Source of the DNA: Chitinophaga eiseniae
GTDB taxonomy: Bacteria > Bacteroidota > Bacteroidia > Chitinophagales > Chitinophagaceae
Length of the DNA: 64,000 nt
NCBI RefSeq assembly: GCF_012641265.1
Contig: NZ_JABAHZ010000001.1
Span: 1,559,446 to 1,623,445, forward strand
Direction: 5' to 3'
Shown: piece after piece, positions 32,401 through 39,910 of the stretch
How positions within the stretch are numbered: the first letter of the stretch is position 1
Layout of the letters: every line of letters begins with the position of its first letter
Program-made: the position numbers and the translations under genes
Notes under the pieces: generated by a model
Seen by the model: only the letters and a program-made list of their open reading frames with translations
Database searches by the model: none
What the model was told of the DNA's origin: nothing

Positions 32401-35400
32401 CCGGGCGATACTTCTCTGTGAGCGCCTTGGAGGTTTTGGTTTTGGTGGTATATTTCTCAATAAAAGTATCCAGGTAGGCCTGTTGCTCGGGCGAATATTT
32501 TTGTCCTGGTTTAGTTTCTATTTTCGGGAAAATAGAGACCCCTTTCTTAGGGGCAGCAGTAGTATTTGCCGGCGCTGCAGGTTGCGCCGTGCTGCCGGCG
32601 TTTACTGCGGGCGACGGCGCACCAGGATGCCCGTTTGCAGCATGACCATTGCTATGGCTGATCACCGGCTGCATGCCCTGCGACATCCATTGAAATTGCT
32701 GCGCAATAACGTTGAGTTGTTGCTGCATCAGCTGGAAAGTATCCTGGATCACATGATAAACTCCCGGCGCCGGCGCCTGTGGTGCAATAGCTGGTAAGGG
32801 AGATGGGGATGGCAACGGGGCCGCTACCGTTGTAGTTTCCTGTACCGGGGCTGCCACTACAGGCGCGTTACCTGCGTTGACAAACACCGTTGCATGTTCG
32901 GCAATATACTCCGCCATCAGTTGAATAGAAGTGAGTTCTTCAAAGATCAGGCGCATAGAAAAACTCAGCCCGTACTCATTCTCTATTTTTCTTACCAGGC
33001 TGGCCATGATCAATGAATCCGCTCCCTGCGACAGGAAGGGCGTGTGGATGTTCAGTTCTTCCGGAGAAGACATTTTCAATAGCCTGCTGAGATTTTCTGC
33101 GAGGTAACCGGCGATATACCCGGCACTGTTGGGGAGTAAATGGTTATTGTGACTCATGTGCGTGTTATTAGGGGTAGACAGGATGTTTACTTCCTTCGCG
33201 ACCGGCAAACTTTCTTGCTGCCGGCGGGTATTTTTTTCTATCCAGTAGCGCTGACGTTGGAAAGGATAGGCTGGTAAAACTGCTTTAGGAGATGTGCCGG
33301 CGGCATGGAATGCCTGCCAGTTAACAGCTGCTCCTTTTACATGCAATGCCATCAAAGCATTGAGCATGGTGGTCCAGGATGACCGCCCTTCCCTCATCAC
33401 CGGCAACAAACGATCTTCTTCATATTGCAAGGTTAGTTGCGCCATGGATAAAAGACTGGGCTGAGGTCCCAGCTCCATCAAGGTATATTCACCCGCGGCT
33501 TTTATCGTTTGAATGCCTTGAGAAAACAGCACCGGCGCCAGGATATGCTTACCCCAGTAAGCGGCGTCCGTGATCTCTTTTCCTGCGATAGCGCCGGTTA
33601 CGTTCGATACCAGCGGAATAACCGGCAGATGATAATGCACGCCGGCGGCAATTTTATGGAATGGTTTCAGTACCGGTTCCATCAGGGAGGAATGGAAAGC
33701 ATGTGATACCTGCATTTCCCGGCTGCCAACACCGGCTTGCTTCAGGGATTGTGTTACCGCCTGTACCGCTTCTTTTTTTCCGGAGATGACGGTCAGTTCT
33801 GGTCCGTTGATCGCAGCAATCGATAAGTCGTTGCCATAGGACTGAATAGCGGCGGCTACTTTAACAGCGTCCGCTAATACCACTGCCATGCTGCCCTCTT
33901 CTTTAACGGCGTTCATTAACGCCGCTCTTGCGGTGATCAGCGCCAGGCCATCATACAAGCTGAATACGCCTGCGGCATAAGCGGCGGCATATTCACCGGC
34001 ACTATGCCCCATAACGATATCGGGCACAATGCCCCACGACCGCCACACTTCTGCCAGCGCACATTCTATGGCAAATAAGGCTGGTTGCGTGAAAACGGTT
34101 TGACGCAATAAGGTATTGGCTTCTTCTTTAGGCTTTCTGTAGAGCAGGTCTGTTAATGAAAAAGGCCAGCTTTTTTTCAGGAAAACGTCGCAATCATCGA
34201 GCACCCGCCTGAACACCTCGTTGGTATCATACAGCTCTCTGCCCATATTCCAGTATTGGGCGCCCTGCCCGGTAAACAACCAGGCAATTTTTCCGGGAGC
34301 GGCTAAACTATCGCCAACGCATATACTATGTTGCCCCCTGCCATCTACATACCCCTGTAACTGCCGGGCAGCATCCTCTTTGGACGTCGCCTGCCAGGCA
34401 AGCCGGCAGGCATATGTATCCCGGCTCAACGCCATACTCCGGGCAATAGCACCGATCGATGCCCCGCTTTCCGGCAGGAATGAAATATAGCGGGATACCA
34501 TTGCCTGCAACGCTGCCGGTGTTTTGGCCGACAACAGTAAAGGATAGGCAGGTAGCTGCTTTTCTTCCGGCGCCGCTACTGCCGGCGCTTCTTCCAGTAC
34601 CAGGTGTACGTTGGTGCCACTCAGACCAAAAGCGCTGACAGCGGCTCTCCTGGGCGATGTAGCGGATGGCCAGGGCGTAAGGGTATCTGCTACCTTTACC
34701 GGCATATCTTTCCAGGAGATAAACCGGTTAGGGGTGTTAAAATGGAGACTGGCAGGGATTTGACGGTGTTGCAGGCTTAGTACGGTTTTAATAAAACCGG
34801 CAATACCCGCTGCCGCCTCCAGGTGTCCTATATTTGATTTCAGTGCACCCAGCAGCAATGGCTGTTCCCTTTTTCGGAAGCGGCCATAAACAGCATTCAG
34901 CGCCAGTACTTCTACCGGATCGCCGAGACGGGTACCTGTTCCATGTGTTTCTACGTATTGTATGCTATCTGCCTCCACCGCGGCGTTTTTCAATGCCTTC
35001 TCTATCAGCTGCTGCTGGGCAATACCATTGGGGGCTGTCAGCCCATTACTTTGTCCATCATGATTCACCGCGCCTCCCTTTATAACGGCAAGAATATTGT
35101 CACCAGCAGCCAGGGCATCCTCCAGTCGCTTTAAAACCACTATGCCGGCCCCTTCTCCCCTCACATATCCATCTGCGCTATCATCAAAAGTTTTGCACTG
35201 CCCGGTGGGCGACAATGCTTTCATACGACATAGCTTAACGGTCGTATCAGGTGATAGCATCAGGTTTACGCCACCTGCCAGCGCCAGGGAACACTCTTTG
35301 CGCAACAGGCTCTGGGCAGCCTGGTAAACACTCAGCAAAGAAGACGAACAGGCGGTATCCAGTTGCAACGCCGGGCCATGAAAATCCAGCAGGTAAGCAA

Positions 35401-37933
35401 TCCTGCCGGCAGCAATACTTCTTTCTATACCTAAGCCGGTAAATACATCTTCATAGTAAGTAACATCGCTGTTATCGCGGATTACCTGCTGGTAATCATC
35501 TGTGCTCATGCCTACAAAAATGCCGCTGTCGGTGCCTCTTAATGAAGACGGCGCAATGCCGGCATGCTCCAGTGCCTCCCAGCAAACTTCCAGCAACAGC
35601 CGTTGCTGCGGGTCCATCGCCGCGGCTTCCCGGGGAGAAATGCCGAAAAACAACGGATCAAACTGGTCCACCTGTTCAATGAAACCACCATAACGGGTAT
35701 ACATCTTTCCGGGAGCATCTTCCTGTGGATCGAAATATTCAGTAATGTTCCACCTGTTACCCGGCACTACGCCCACTGCATCCTGTGCTGATTTTAACAA
35801 AGCCCACATGGCTTCCGGCGAGTTCACGCTACCCGGAAAACGACAGCCGATGCCAATCACTGCCAGCTGGTCGCCCGCCGGATCTGCTTTAGATGGGATG
35901 CCGTTCTTTTCCTGTGGCGACAGTGTCATTCCTGCAAAATAGGTGGCCAGGCTTTGTACGGTTGGATAGTTGAATACAACCGTATTCTCCACCGGCGTTT
36001 GCAGGAAAGTTTCCAGGTCGGCCGCCAGCTGTACCGACAATATGGAGGTGAGTCCATATTCCGCAAAAGTTCTTTGGGCCAGCAATTCCGCCGGCGTAAT
36101 ATGTAAATGCTGTTTCAGCCAGGCTTCCAGCCATTCCTTTACCAGCGATAACGTATGTGCGTTGGTGATAGTTGCCGTTGGTACTGCAGGAGCTACCGCT
36201 ATTTCATCCGGTGCAGCCGCCTGTTCTGCAGCAGCCACTTCCGCGATTGCTTCATTATAAGCACCTTTGATATATTCTTCTACAAATAAATGTCTTCTTA
36301 CTTTTCCGCTGGTTGTTTTGAAGATCTTCCTCACGGGGATCACCTGCGTCACTTCCAGTCCCAGCCTCGCTGCCACGGTTCTCTTCACGAGTGATATCAT
36401 GGGCAGGAATTTTTCTGCCGATGTTTTATGCACCACAAAAACAACAATAGATTCTGATCCGCTTACCTCATCCGGTATACCACAGGCCACTACTTTGCCG
36501 GTGTCTATTTCATCGAGGGTTTCCAGGGTATGTTCAATATCATGTGGGTATACGTTTCCGCCGTTTACAAAAATGATGTCCTTTACACGGCCCATGATAT
36601 ACAAAACGTCATCCAGTACAAAACCGGTATCGCCGGTATTGAGCCATCCATCTTTGAAGGTATTTTTGCTGGCGGCTTCGTTATTGTAATAGCGGCTGGC
36701 CACGCATTCGCCTTTCACCCAGATAATACCGGCATGCCCGGGCTTCAGCGTGGTCCCTTTTTCATTTACAATCCGCAACTCAAGGCCATCTACCAGGGTG
36801 CCTACGGCTACAACTTCCAGGGTATCTGCTCCTGGTTTCTCCTGCAACGATTTGCCGGTAATACTTTTACCGATCGTTAGCGACGCTCTTTTTACAAACA
36901 CACTTTTGAAGGGAACATGCGCCCTGGGAAAAGTGACTTCCAGCGTAGCTTCCGCGAGGCCATACACCGCGCGCATGGCCATTGGATCGAGGTGATATTT
37001 CGCCATCCGGTCGTTGAAAACCCTGGCCAGGCTAGCTGAAATAGGTTCAGCGCCATTCAAAATGATCCTTACGGAAGACAGGTCCAACTTTGTTCCCTTC
37101 TCTTCTTCAAAATGATTTAAATAATATTTATACCCGAAGTTGGGTGAGCAGGTAATGGTAATACGGTAGTCGGATGCTTTTTGCAACCATAACAACGGAT
37201 GCCTGATAAACAGGTCTGTAGGCATAATATACTGCTGCACGCCTGCAGCCAGTGGGTTAAGATGGAAGCCTATCAACCCAAGATCGTGCGTAAGCGGCAT
37301 CCAGCTAAAAAAGATATCGTCTTTGGTGCACTGATAGGCATCCAAAGTCGGGAAAGTATTTGCAATCAGGTTGCGGTGCCTGATTTCTACACCTTTGGGA
37401 TTACCGGTAGAACCAGAGGAAAACTGGAGGAAGGCAATATCATCCGGGGTAACATCGGCCATAATGCCAGTTGGCAGGCCATCTTTATCTTCGTCGAGGA
37501 ACAATACCTGGTCATAAAAAGTTTTGTCGGCAGCACCATCGCTATAATCCTGCTTGCATAACTTTTCGTAATGCCCGGGTGTGGTAATTAAATAAGGGTT
37601 TTTCAGGTATGCCCTTATTTTATACAGTTTCCTGGCGTTTTCACTATAGTGCGTAATAGACACCGGCACCGGTATAATCCCGCCTAAAACGCATGCCCAG
37701 AAATACTGGATAAAGCGCTGGCCATCTTCTATCTGTAACACCAGTTCATCGCCGGGTTTCAGGCCTTTATGCTGTAAGTATCCGAGCAGCGACAAAGCAT
37801 CCTGATACAATTGATGGTAGGATAGAAAAATTGTCCGGGTGGCTGCTACAATAAAGCTGACACCTACATTACGTTGGTCTTTTTGATGGATCAGCAGCTC
37901 AGATAGGGTCTTCAGGGACAGCTCATTTTTCAT
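23492..37933 (-). CDS. Hybrid fatty-acyl ligase/PKS/aminotransferase/NRPS loading subunit
   Basis: This 4813-residue protein would start the lipopeptide. Approximate residue order: fatty-acyl-AMP ligase 1-560 (SSGSTGNPKG ~170); ACP (YGLTSIL ~628); KS (DTACSSS ~861, VETHGTGT, SNIGHLEAAAG); AT (GHSAGEY ~1311, HAFH motif of malonyl-type ATs ~1411); ACP (QGADSL ~1636); class III aminotransferase 1808-2260 (DEMITGF, Lys in YGKIAGGGMP); C (HHIVFDD ~2420); A with embedded N-methyltransferase (LEIGCGTG ~3273); PCP (LGGHS ~3694); C (HHIASDG); A; PCP (LGMHS ~4754). There is no ketoreductase, so the beta-keto chain would be transaminated to a beta-amino acid, as in iturin/mycosubtilin MycA. Codes: module 1 DAIWMGGTF (Val-like, N-methylated); module 2 DIWELTADD (diamino acid?). 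The linker between ACP2 and the aminotransferase is rich in Pro and Ala. Domain order is firm; product chemistry is inferred. Confidence 0.97.
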   Translation of the reverse strand: MKNELSLKTLSELLIHQKDQRNVGVSFIVAATRTIFLSYHQLYQDALSLLGYLQHKGLKPGDELVLQIEDGQRFIQYFWACVLGGIIPVPVSITHYSENARKLYKIRAYLKNPYLITTPGHYEKLCKQDYSDGAADKTFYDQVLFLDEDKDGLPTGIMADVTPDDIAFLQFSSGSTGNPKGVEIRHRNLIANTFPTLDAYQCTKDDIFFSWMPLTHDLGLIGFHLNPLAAGVQQYIMPTDLFIRHPLLWLQKASDYRITITCSPNFGYKYYLNHFEEEKGTKLDLSSVRIILNGAEPISASLARVFNDRMAKYHLDPMAMRAVYGLAEATLEVTFPRAHVPFKSVFVKRASLTIGKSITGKSLQEKPGADTLEVVAVGTLVDGLELRIVNEKGTTLKPGHAGIIWVKGECVASRYYNNEAASKNTFKDGWLNTGDTGFVLDDVLYIMGRVKDIIFVNGGNVYPHDIEHTLETLDEIDTGKVVACGIPDEVSGSESIVVFVVHKTSAEKFLPMISLVKRTVAARLGLEVTQVIPVRKIFKTTSGKVRRHLFVEEYIKGAYNEAIAEVAAAEQAAAPDEIAVAPAVPTATITNAHTLSLVKEWLEAWLKQHLHITPAELLAQRTFAEYGLTSILSVQLAADLETFLQTPVENTVVFNYPTVQSLATYFAGMTLSPQEKNGIPSKADPAGDQLAVIGIGCRFPGSVNSPEAMWALLKSAQDAVGVVPGNRWNITEYFDPQEDAPGKMYTRYGGFIEQVDQFDPLFFGISPREAAAMDPQQRLLLEVCWEALEHAGIAPSSLRGTDSGIFVGMSTDDYQQVIRDNSDVTYYEDVFTGLGIERSIAAGRIAYLLDFHGPALQLDTACSSSLLSVYQAAQSLLRKECSLALAGGVNLMLSPDTTVKLCRMKALSPTGQCKTFDDSADGYVRGEGAGIVVLKRLEDALAAGDNILAVIKGGAVNHDGQSNGLTAPNGIAQQQLIEKALKNAAVEADSIQYVETHGTGTRLGDPVEVLALNAVYGRFRKREQPLLLGALKSNIGHLEAAAGIAGFIKTVLSLQHRQIPASLHFNTPNRFISWKDMPVKVADTLTPWPSATSPRRAAVSAFGLSGTNVHLVLEEAPAVAAPEEKQLPAYPLLLSAKTPAALQAMVSRYISFLPESGASIGAIARSMALSRDTYACRLAWQATSKEDAARQLQGYVDGRGQHSICVGDSLAAPGKIAWLFTGQGAQYWNMGRELYDTNEVFRRVLDDCDVFLKKSWPFSLTDLLYRKPKEEANTLLRQTVFTQPALFAIECALAEVWRSWGIVPDIVMGHSAGEYAAAYAAGVFSLYDGLALITARAALMNAVKEEGSMAVVLADAVKVAAAIQSYGNDLSIAAINGPELTVISGKKEAVQAVTQSLKQAGVGSREMQVSHAFHSSLMEPVLKPFHKIAAGVHYHLPVIPLVSNVTGAIAGKEITDAAYWGKHILAPVLFSQGIQTIKAAGEYTLMELGPQPSLLSMAQLTLQYEEDRLLPVMREGRSSWTTMLNALMALHVKGAAVNWQAFHAAGTSPKAVLPAYPFQRQRYWIEKNTRRQQESLPVAKEVNILSTPNNTHMSHNNHLLPNSAGYIAGYLAENLSRLLKMSSPEELNIHTPFLSQGADSLIMASLVRKIENEYGLSFSMRLIFEELTSIQLMAEYIAEHATVFVNAGNAPVVAAPVQETTTVAAPLPSPSPLPAIAPQAPAPGVYHVIQDTFQLMQQQLNVIAQQFQWMSQGMQPVISHSNGHAANGHPGAPSPAVNAGSTAQPAAPANTTAAPKKGVSIFPKIETKPGQKYSPEQQAYLDTFIEKYTTKTKTSKALTEKYRPVLADNRVSAGFRFATKEMVYPIVAASSQGSKMTDVDGNEYVDLTMGFGVNLLGHRPEIVTAAIHKQLEKGYQLGPQTYLAGEVATRIAALTGMERVSFHNSGTEAVMSAMRLARTTTGKKKIAIFLGSYHGYFDGTLAMVEDIEHDHNGIPIAPGVIPNMVADVLVFDYLNPNVVEQIRAHAHELAAVLVEPIQSRRPGYQPKALLQALRAMTAQEKIILIFDEMITGFRIHPGGVQAHFGIRADMATYGKIAGGGMPIGIIAGKDWCMQAFDGGLWNYKDDSYPKAETTFLAGTFCKHPLSMVASLAVLGELERQGPALQEKLNARTSRLISNITRLFDENQVPIKVNNFGSLFYFSISGNMDLFFYHLLEKGVYIWEGKTCFLSAAHTDEDVDFIEKCFRDSITELQQAGFLPKVTPVKKNAAPVADALLNVLPTVIEKQDRPAHIPLSFSQERLWFIDQLEGSVQYNLPAIVRLKGRLDKNALAYALQSIIDRHEILRTNIDQEEGHAYQRVKEVVNWQMVEVEDPLYQHNAAALQTYIAGLVNTPFNLSDDHMLRAHLIRIADNENVLVLTIHHIVFDDSSAHIFFQELIEIYNAYLAGRQPALPALKIQYADYAIWQRRFLQGPLVAQKLAYWKKKLDGVTLLQLPTDFERPVVKSTRGAVITMHLDKELSAQVKQLGRQQGVTLFTTLLTALKVLMYRYSGQEDICIGCATAGRAQIELEPLLGFFVNTLALRSNLSGSPSFAAALKEVQNTLFDAHDNQEVPFEKVVKEIMGERDIRKNPLFQVMFTLQNIPLMSELRLGEATITPEPVIRSTSLFDIFWTVEERPEGIALEVEYCIDLFQEATIERMMHHYMVLLQAAVQNPATTIGKLNMLSEGETRQLLVTFNDTAVPYPVNKTITALFEEQVIQSPDAIALSFGEQQLTYRELDEQSNRVAHYLRKQGVKEGVMVPLCMDRSIHLIVSILAILKAGGAYVPVDPSYPKDRIAYMLQDTASKLVVTTTDQQAMLAVEAEHATLILVDNILDILATMPAHPLAVKTDPDSLAYVIYTSGSTGRPKGAMVIHRNVTSLARGGNFVELSAADTLLSTGSPSFDATTIEYWGMLLNGGQLVLCPEKKLLDNQLLKQEIRYRGVTKMWFTASWFNQLVDDDITIFEGLTAVMAGGEKLSEEHIRKFRAAYPATQIINGYGPTENTTFSLTWNIAAVVPGKSIPIGRPLGNRTAYVLDSTMQLLPVGTPGELYVGGDGVSRGYLNQPELTAEKFVADPFTDLRGARLYRTGDRARWLPDGTVEYLGRMDDQIKMRGYRIEPGEIERALNNLDEVAASCVVVKEQTGAEKRLVSYYVPDQQAVLQTEQELYLQQVATWKELYETAYSKAEEVKDLDEEFNITGWNDSFTGEALPAQNMRSWLEDITSVVLATNPRNVLEIGCGTGLIYFQLAGHIEKYIGTDFSQVSTHQLQQHINKGLRRYPETTLKICAAHEVTLEEGTTIDTVILNSIVQYFPGAQYMSDVLANAISLLKGKGHIVIGDVRDLRLLPSFKRRLQLDKLQSKTSLREFEWNVDQEVWKEEELCFSPAWFFQLQSLYPEITHVDIQWKQGDYINELTLYRYTVVLHIDIEKPVLQPQWQSWDDVADKNSILSHLAAGHPRMALHRVPNPRLWKERLLEQALTDRNINQVGDLADYILTSDNDTKVVNEILAAAKAAGYHSRFLLNEDPFKINLLLEQAPFNGFVEPAYSKATGYTEGVKTNIPLFPDICEVLEKDIRTQLQQRLPEYMVPSAFVALQLLPLTSNGKVDRRFLTEWEFIQRKRLLNYQAPVTATEQQLADIWQRLLGMERVGTQDNFFELGGHSLLATRAVSAIRKEMEAELTVKDFFLHPTVASLAAYLQLQHKGLLLPALFAAERPAQIPLSFSQERLWFIDQLEGSVSYHMPVVLRLKGLLDNASLGYAIGQIIQRHESLRTIIKQEQGMPYQQILDRDQWQLTEVTFTEDATALQAYITSLVYKPFNLASDFMLRAHLLQVSAEEHVLVLVMHHIASDGWSVSILVNELIALYRAHSTGSATHLPVPDIQYADYAIWQRRHLEGAALKKRLVYWQEKLSGVEVLHLPTDYSRPPVQSTRGAISRFRLDKELRDQLQVLSQQQGATLFMTLLTAFKVLLYRYSGQDDICVGTSIAGRTQQEAEGLIGFFVNTLALRSDLGGDPTFITLLQQVKETTLDAYDHQDAPFEKIVELVEKERDMSRTALFQVMFELFNMPDAPDLKLGELHITQEEITHTVTLFDLSCCLQEDADGLSGYIEYCVDLFTEDSIQRLVKHYEQLLQFIVQLPAAHIGSLPMLRPEEEQQLLVDFNNTAVAFPQDKTFIDLFVFQAAITPAAPAIIAGDTVVSYKALDERSNQLAHYLRGAGITENSLVPVCLERSADMIVAILGILKAGAAYVPVDPEYPLARIAFIMEDCNAHLVISTHYGAEKLKDIGGLNVFLIDGDAATLDIQPETPLFTAPAPNDLAYIIYTSGSTGRPKGVMVEHAGMLNHLFAKVNDLKMDAATIMAYTASYTFDISVWQMFAPLLSGGRTVVYTEAQIHRPASLLRSIGSDGITVLELVPSYLAAVLMEDGQVPLESLQYLLVTGEPVSQVLLSKWFQHPLYGGIPVVNAYGPTEASDDITHHFMYATPARNNVPLGKPIQNLRIYILDTARQLCPVGVAGEICVSGIGVSRGYLNDPEKTAAKFIKDPFHADGAIRMYCTGDLGRWLPDGSIEMLGRIDEQVKIRGYRIELGEIENVLQQFPGVKSAVVLAKGEDIAGGGNRRLTGYIVTRDGYSRDALMTYLKERLPEYMVPEQLITLDQLPLTANGKVDKKALPEADSQTSFTQYEAPGNDIEQALEDICKKLLETDRIGINDNLFVLGMHSLLVMRLSAALQEKFGLHIAVRTFFKLTTIKALAAYIKISQAAVLETSEGLQEMRL

Positions 37934-37976
37934 TTTTTTCGCAGTTATTGGTTCGCTAATAACAATAGTTTACCGG

Positions 37977-38005
37977 GTAGAGAGATGGGATCTCCATCTC
38001 TCTAC
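37977..38005. other. Perfect 12-bp hairpin between hydroxylase and PKS-NRPS genes
   Basis: The arms 37977-37988 and 37994-38005 are exact reverse complements around a 5-nt loop. It lies in the 108-nt gap between the beta-hydroxylase stop (38042) and the giant gene's start (37933). No T-run follows on the minus strand, so it is not a standard intrinsic terminator. It could be an attenuator, an mRNA-stabilising or processing element, or a protein-binding site that separates expression of precursor genes from the synthetases. Confidence 0.75.
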
Positions 38006-38041
38006 TTCTATACTTTAATAGTGGCCAGGGGCTAATAGTGC

Positions 38042-39658
38042 TTATTCTGTGGCAGCATATTTCCGTTCATACAGTAACTCCTTTTCTCCAAACAGGCGCT
38101 CCGCAATCATTCCTTTCTCTTCGCAGTTTTTGACCAATTTATTGGACTGGATGATTGGGTTGGATGCATCAGTGTATTTAATACTACTGATAAATTCCAG
38201 CCAGGGCTCCATTCCCATTGCATATACGTATACCTCTCCTGGGTTAAAGATCTCCACCAGCGACATTCCTTTCATACAATCGGAACCTGCCAGCCTCCGG
38301 CTGCTGTCTTGCTCCCGGGTAATCTTTTTCGTCATCAGCGGACCGTATAACCAGGTTAATGGCGCCCCATCGCATTCCATGCCCAGGAACATCACATCTA
38401 CATCGCCGATGCTGCTGTGAATATGCTTGTAGAGGGCAGGCTCACTGATCCTGGAATCTGCCAGGAATAACAGCTTAAAGCCGCTGATCTGTACCAGGTA
38501 GCAGGCCTTCGACAATATATTCAGATCGCTGTGTTCCCCGGTAAAGGGCAAACCGGTAATCGTGGTATTGGTAAACTCAACTGTTTCCATCTCTTCGATA
38601 GCTTCTACCTGGTCGAACCCGATATTGCTGAACATCAGCCTCAGATCTGGGTTCTCCAGCTGGCCGCTGTTGGTGCGGGGCACAATCAGGTGCTTAATCT
38701 TATGACGGAGTGGCAACAACGTTTCAAACAGGATATGATCCTGGTGATTGTGGGTGATCAGCACGTAGTCAATCACATCCGGAAGATCTGCATCAGAAAA
38801 ATGTTCTATATCGCTATCATAGCCATAGTAGCTGATCAGCGGGTCTACCAGGATGCTCACATCTTTGGTTTCCACGAGAATGCAGGCGTGTCCGAAGTAG
38901 CGCATGCGGATTTTGTCGCCCGTATATTTCTTGTAAACCGGTGGCGGCGTAGTGGTAAAAAAGGTATGGAAGAGCGCTTCCTGGGCAGGGGAAATACCCA
39001 ATAAAGTTTTGATATACTCCAAGTCCTGCGGATTGCGTTTCATTTTTGCCAGTTCATCAATACCGGTATGATCAAATGGAATGTCGAGGTGCAGCACGCC
39101 CGGTTCATCCAATCTTGGCGTACTCAAACAAAAAGGACGATGATCATTCTCTGTTACCCATAAAGCAATGCTTTGGGAAGACTTATTATAGAAGTGGCTT
39201 TTATATAACAACGCTTCAAAAAAGCGGAAATCTGCGTGATTATTCCGGTCGTAAAACAGCTCAACATATCCTTTGAGAATGGGAGGAACTTTTTCGTACA
39301 GCGTTTCCATACCCATTCCCTTCCCTTCCGCTTCCAGCATGCGGTCCAGCTCTTTCACCGCTTTGGAAAACTTCAATGCCCTGTCTTGTTGCTTCACGGT
39401 TCTATCGTACAGTTCCTTTACTTCTTCAACGCGGTGAACGGGTATATCCATGAAAGGGCCGCCTTTCATTTTTGGGTTCAGCACTGCTTCCGCATGAATA
39501 GCCGGTTCCACGATAAAGGAATCCATGATATCAAGATGTCTGCCTACCACATTCATGGCGGCGGTGGCAGGCGATATCAGGTGACTCCAGGCATACCACC
39601 TGTCAAATAAAGGTTCTATTACAACGTTAGGCTTTAAGTAAAATTTATTACCACTCAT
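38042..39658 (-). CDS. CmlA-like diiron beta-hydroxylase of PCP-bound amino acids
   Basis: This 538-residue protein has an N-terminal helical/beta domain (~1-245) and a C-terminal metallo-beta-lactamase fold. Putative metal ligands are H303, H305, D307 and H308 in THNHQDH, E375 in TGEHSD, and D401 in LADSR. The glutamate sits where ordinary metallo-hydrolases have a histidine. As I recall, CmlA (chloramphenicol pathway) uses H305/H307/D309/H310/E377/D403, so every ligand here is offset by exactly two, and the overall length is nearly the same. CmlA-type enzymes use a diiron centre and O2 to hydroxylate the beta-carbon of an aminoacyl group while it is tethered to an NRPS carrier domain. Its place directly upstream of the NRPS genes fits. 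Which residue it modifies cannot be read; Val-like or hydrophobic residues are plausible. Substrate is inference; family assignment is strong. Confidence 0.9.
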   Translation of the reverse strand: MSGNKFYLKPNVVIEPLFDRWYAWSHLISPATAAMNVVGRHLDIMDSFIVEPAIHAEAVLNPKMKGGPFMDIPVHRVEEVKELYDRTVKQQDRALKFSKAVKELDRMLEAEGKGMGMETLYEKVPPILKGYVELFYDRNNHADFRFFEALLYKSHFYNKSSQSIALWVTENDHRPFCLSTPRLDEPGVLHLDIPFDHTGIDELAKMKRNPQDLEYIKTLLGISPAQEALFHTFFTTTPPPVYKKYTGDKIRMRYFGHACILVETKDVSILVDPLISYYGYDSDIEHFSDADLPDVIDYVLITHNHQDHILFETLLPLRHKIKHLIVPRTNSGQLENPDLRLMFSNIGFDQVEAIEEMETVEFTNTTITGLPFTGEHSDLNILSKACYLVQISGFKLLFLADSRISEPALYKHIHSSIGDVDVMFLGMECDGAPLTWLYGPLMTKKITREQDSSRRLAGSDCMKGMSLVEIFNPGEVYVYAMGMEPWLEFISSIKYTDASNPIIQSNKLVKNCEEKGMIAERLFGEKELLYERKYAATE

Positions 39659-39910
39659 GGCTGCTAAGTTTCATTTGAACAATATGTTGGGCATAAAAGT
39701 GTTTCCTCCAAAGTACCGCTGTGCTTATCACGACATAAGTACCAGCATTCCCCTGGCGGAAACACATGTGTTTCATAGATGTTACCCGAGATAATATTGT
39801 TTCGGCAGCCAGGTAAGTTCCACCCATACCGGTGGCTATCGGCGACAAAAAGCATCTTCCGGTAAGCATCCAGATTCTTTAACAAAAAGAACTAAGTTCT
39901 GGCGTTGATT
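39659..39910. other. 252-nt gap between sbnB-like and hydroxylase genes
   Basis: No convincing gene lies here; two overlapping minus-strand frames of 73 codons have no recognisable features. Just downstream of the sbnB-like stop, 39888-39900 holds a short symmetric element (AGAAC, 3-nt loop, GTTCT) followed on the minus strand by five T. It resembles a weak intrinsic terminator. The gap may therefore hold a separate promoter for the hydroxylase and synthetase genes, but I see no clear TAnnTTTG box. Confidence 0.4.

Noticed and set aside
38042..39658. Metallo-beta-lactamase resistance enzyme
   Set aside because: The extra N-terminal domain, the Glu in place of a ligand His and the NRPS context fit a CmlA-type hydroxylase.
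39648..39885. Two overlapping 73-codon minus-strand frames between the sbnB-like and hydroxylase genes
   Set aside because: They overlap each other and one overlaps the hydroxylase start; no features of a real protein.
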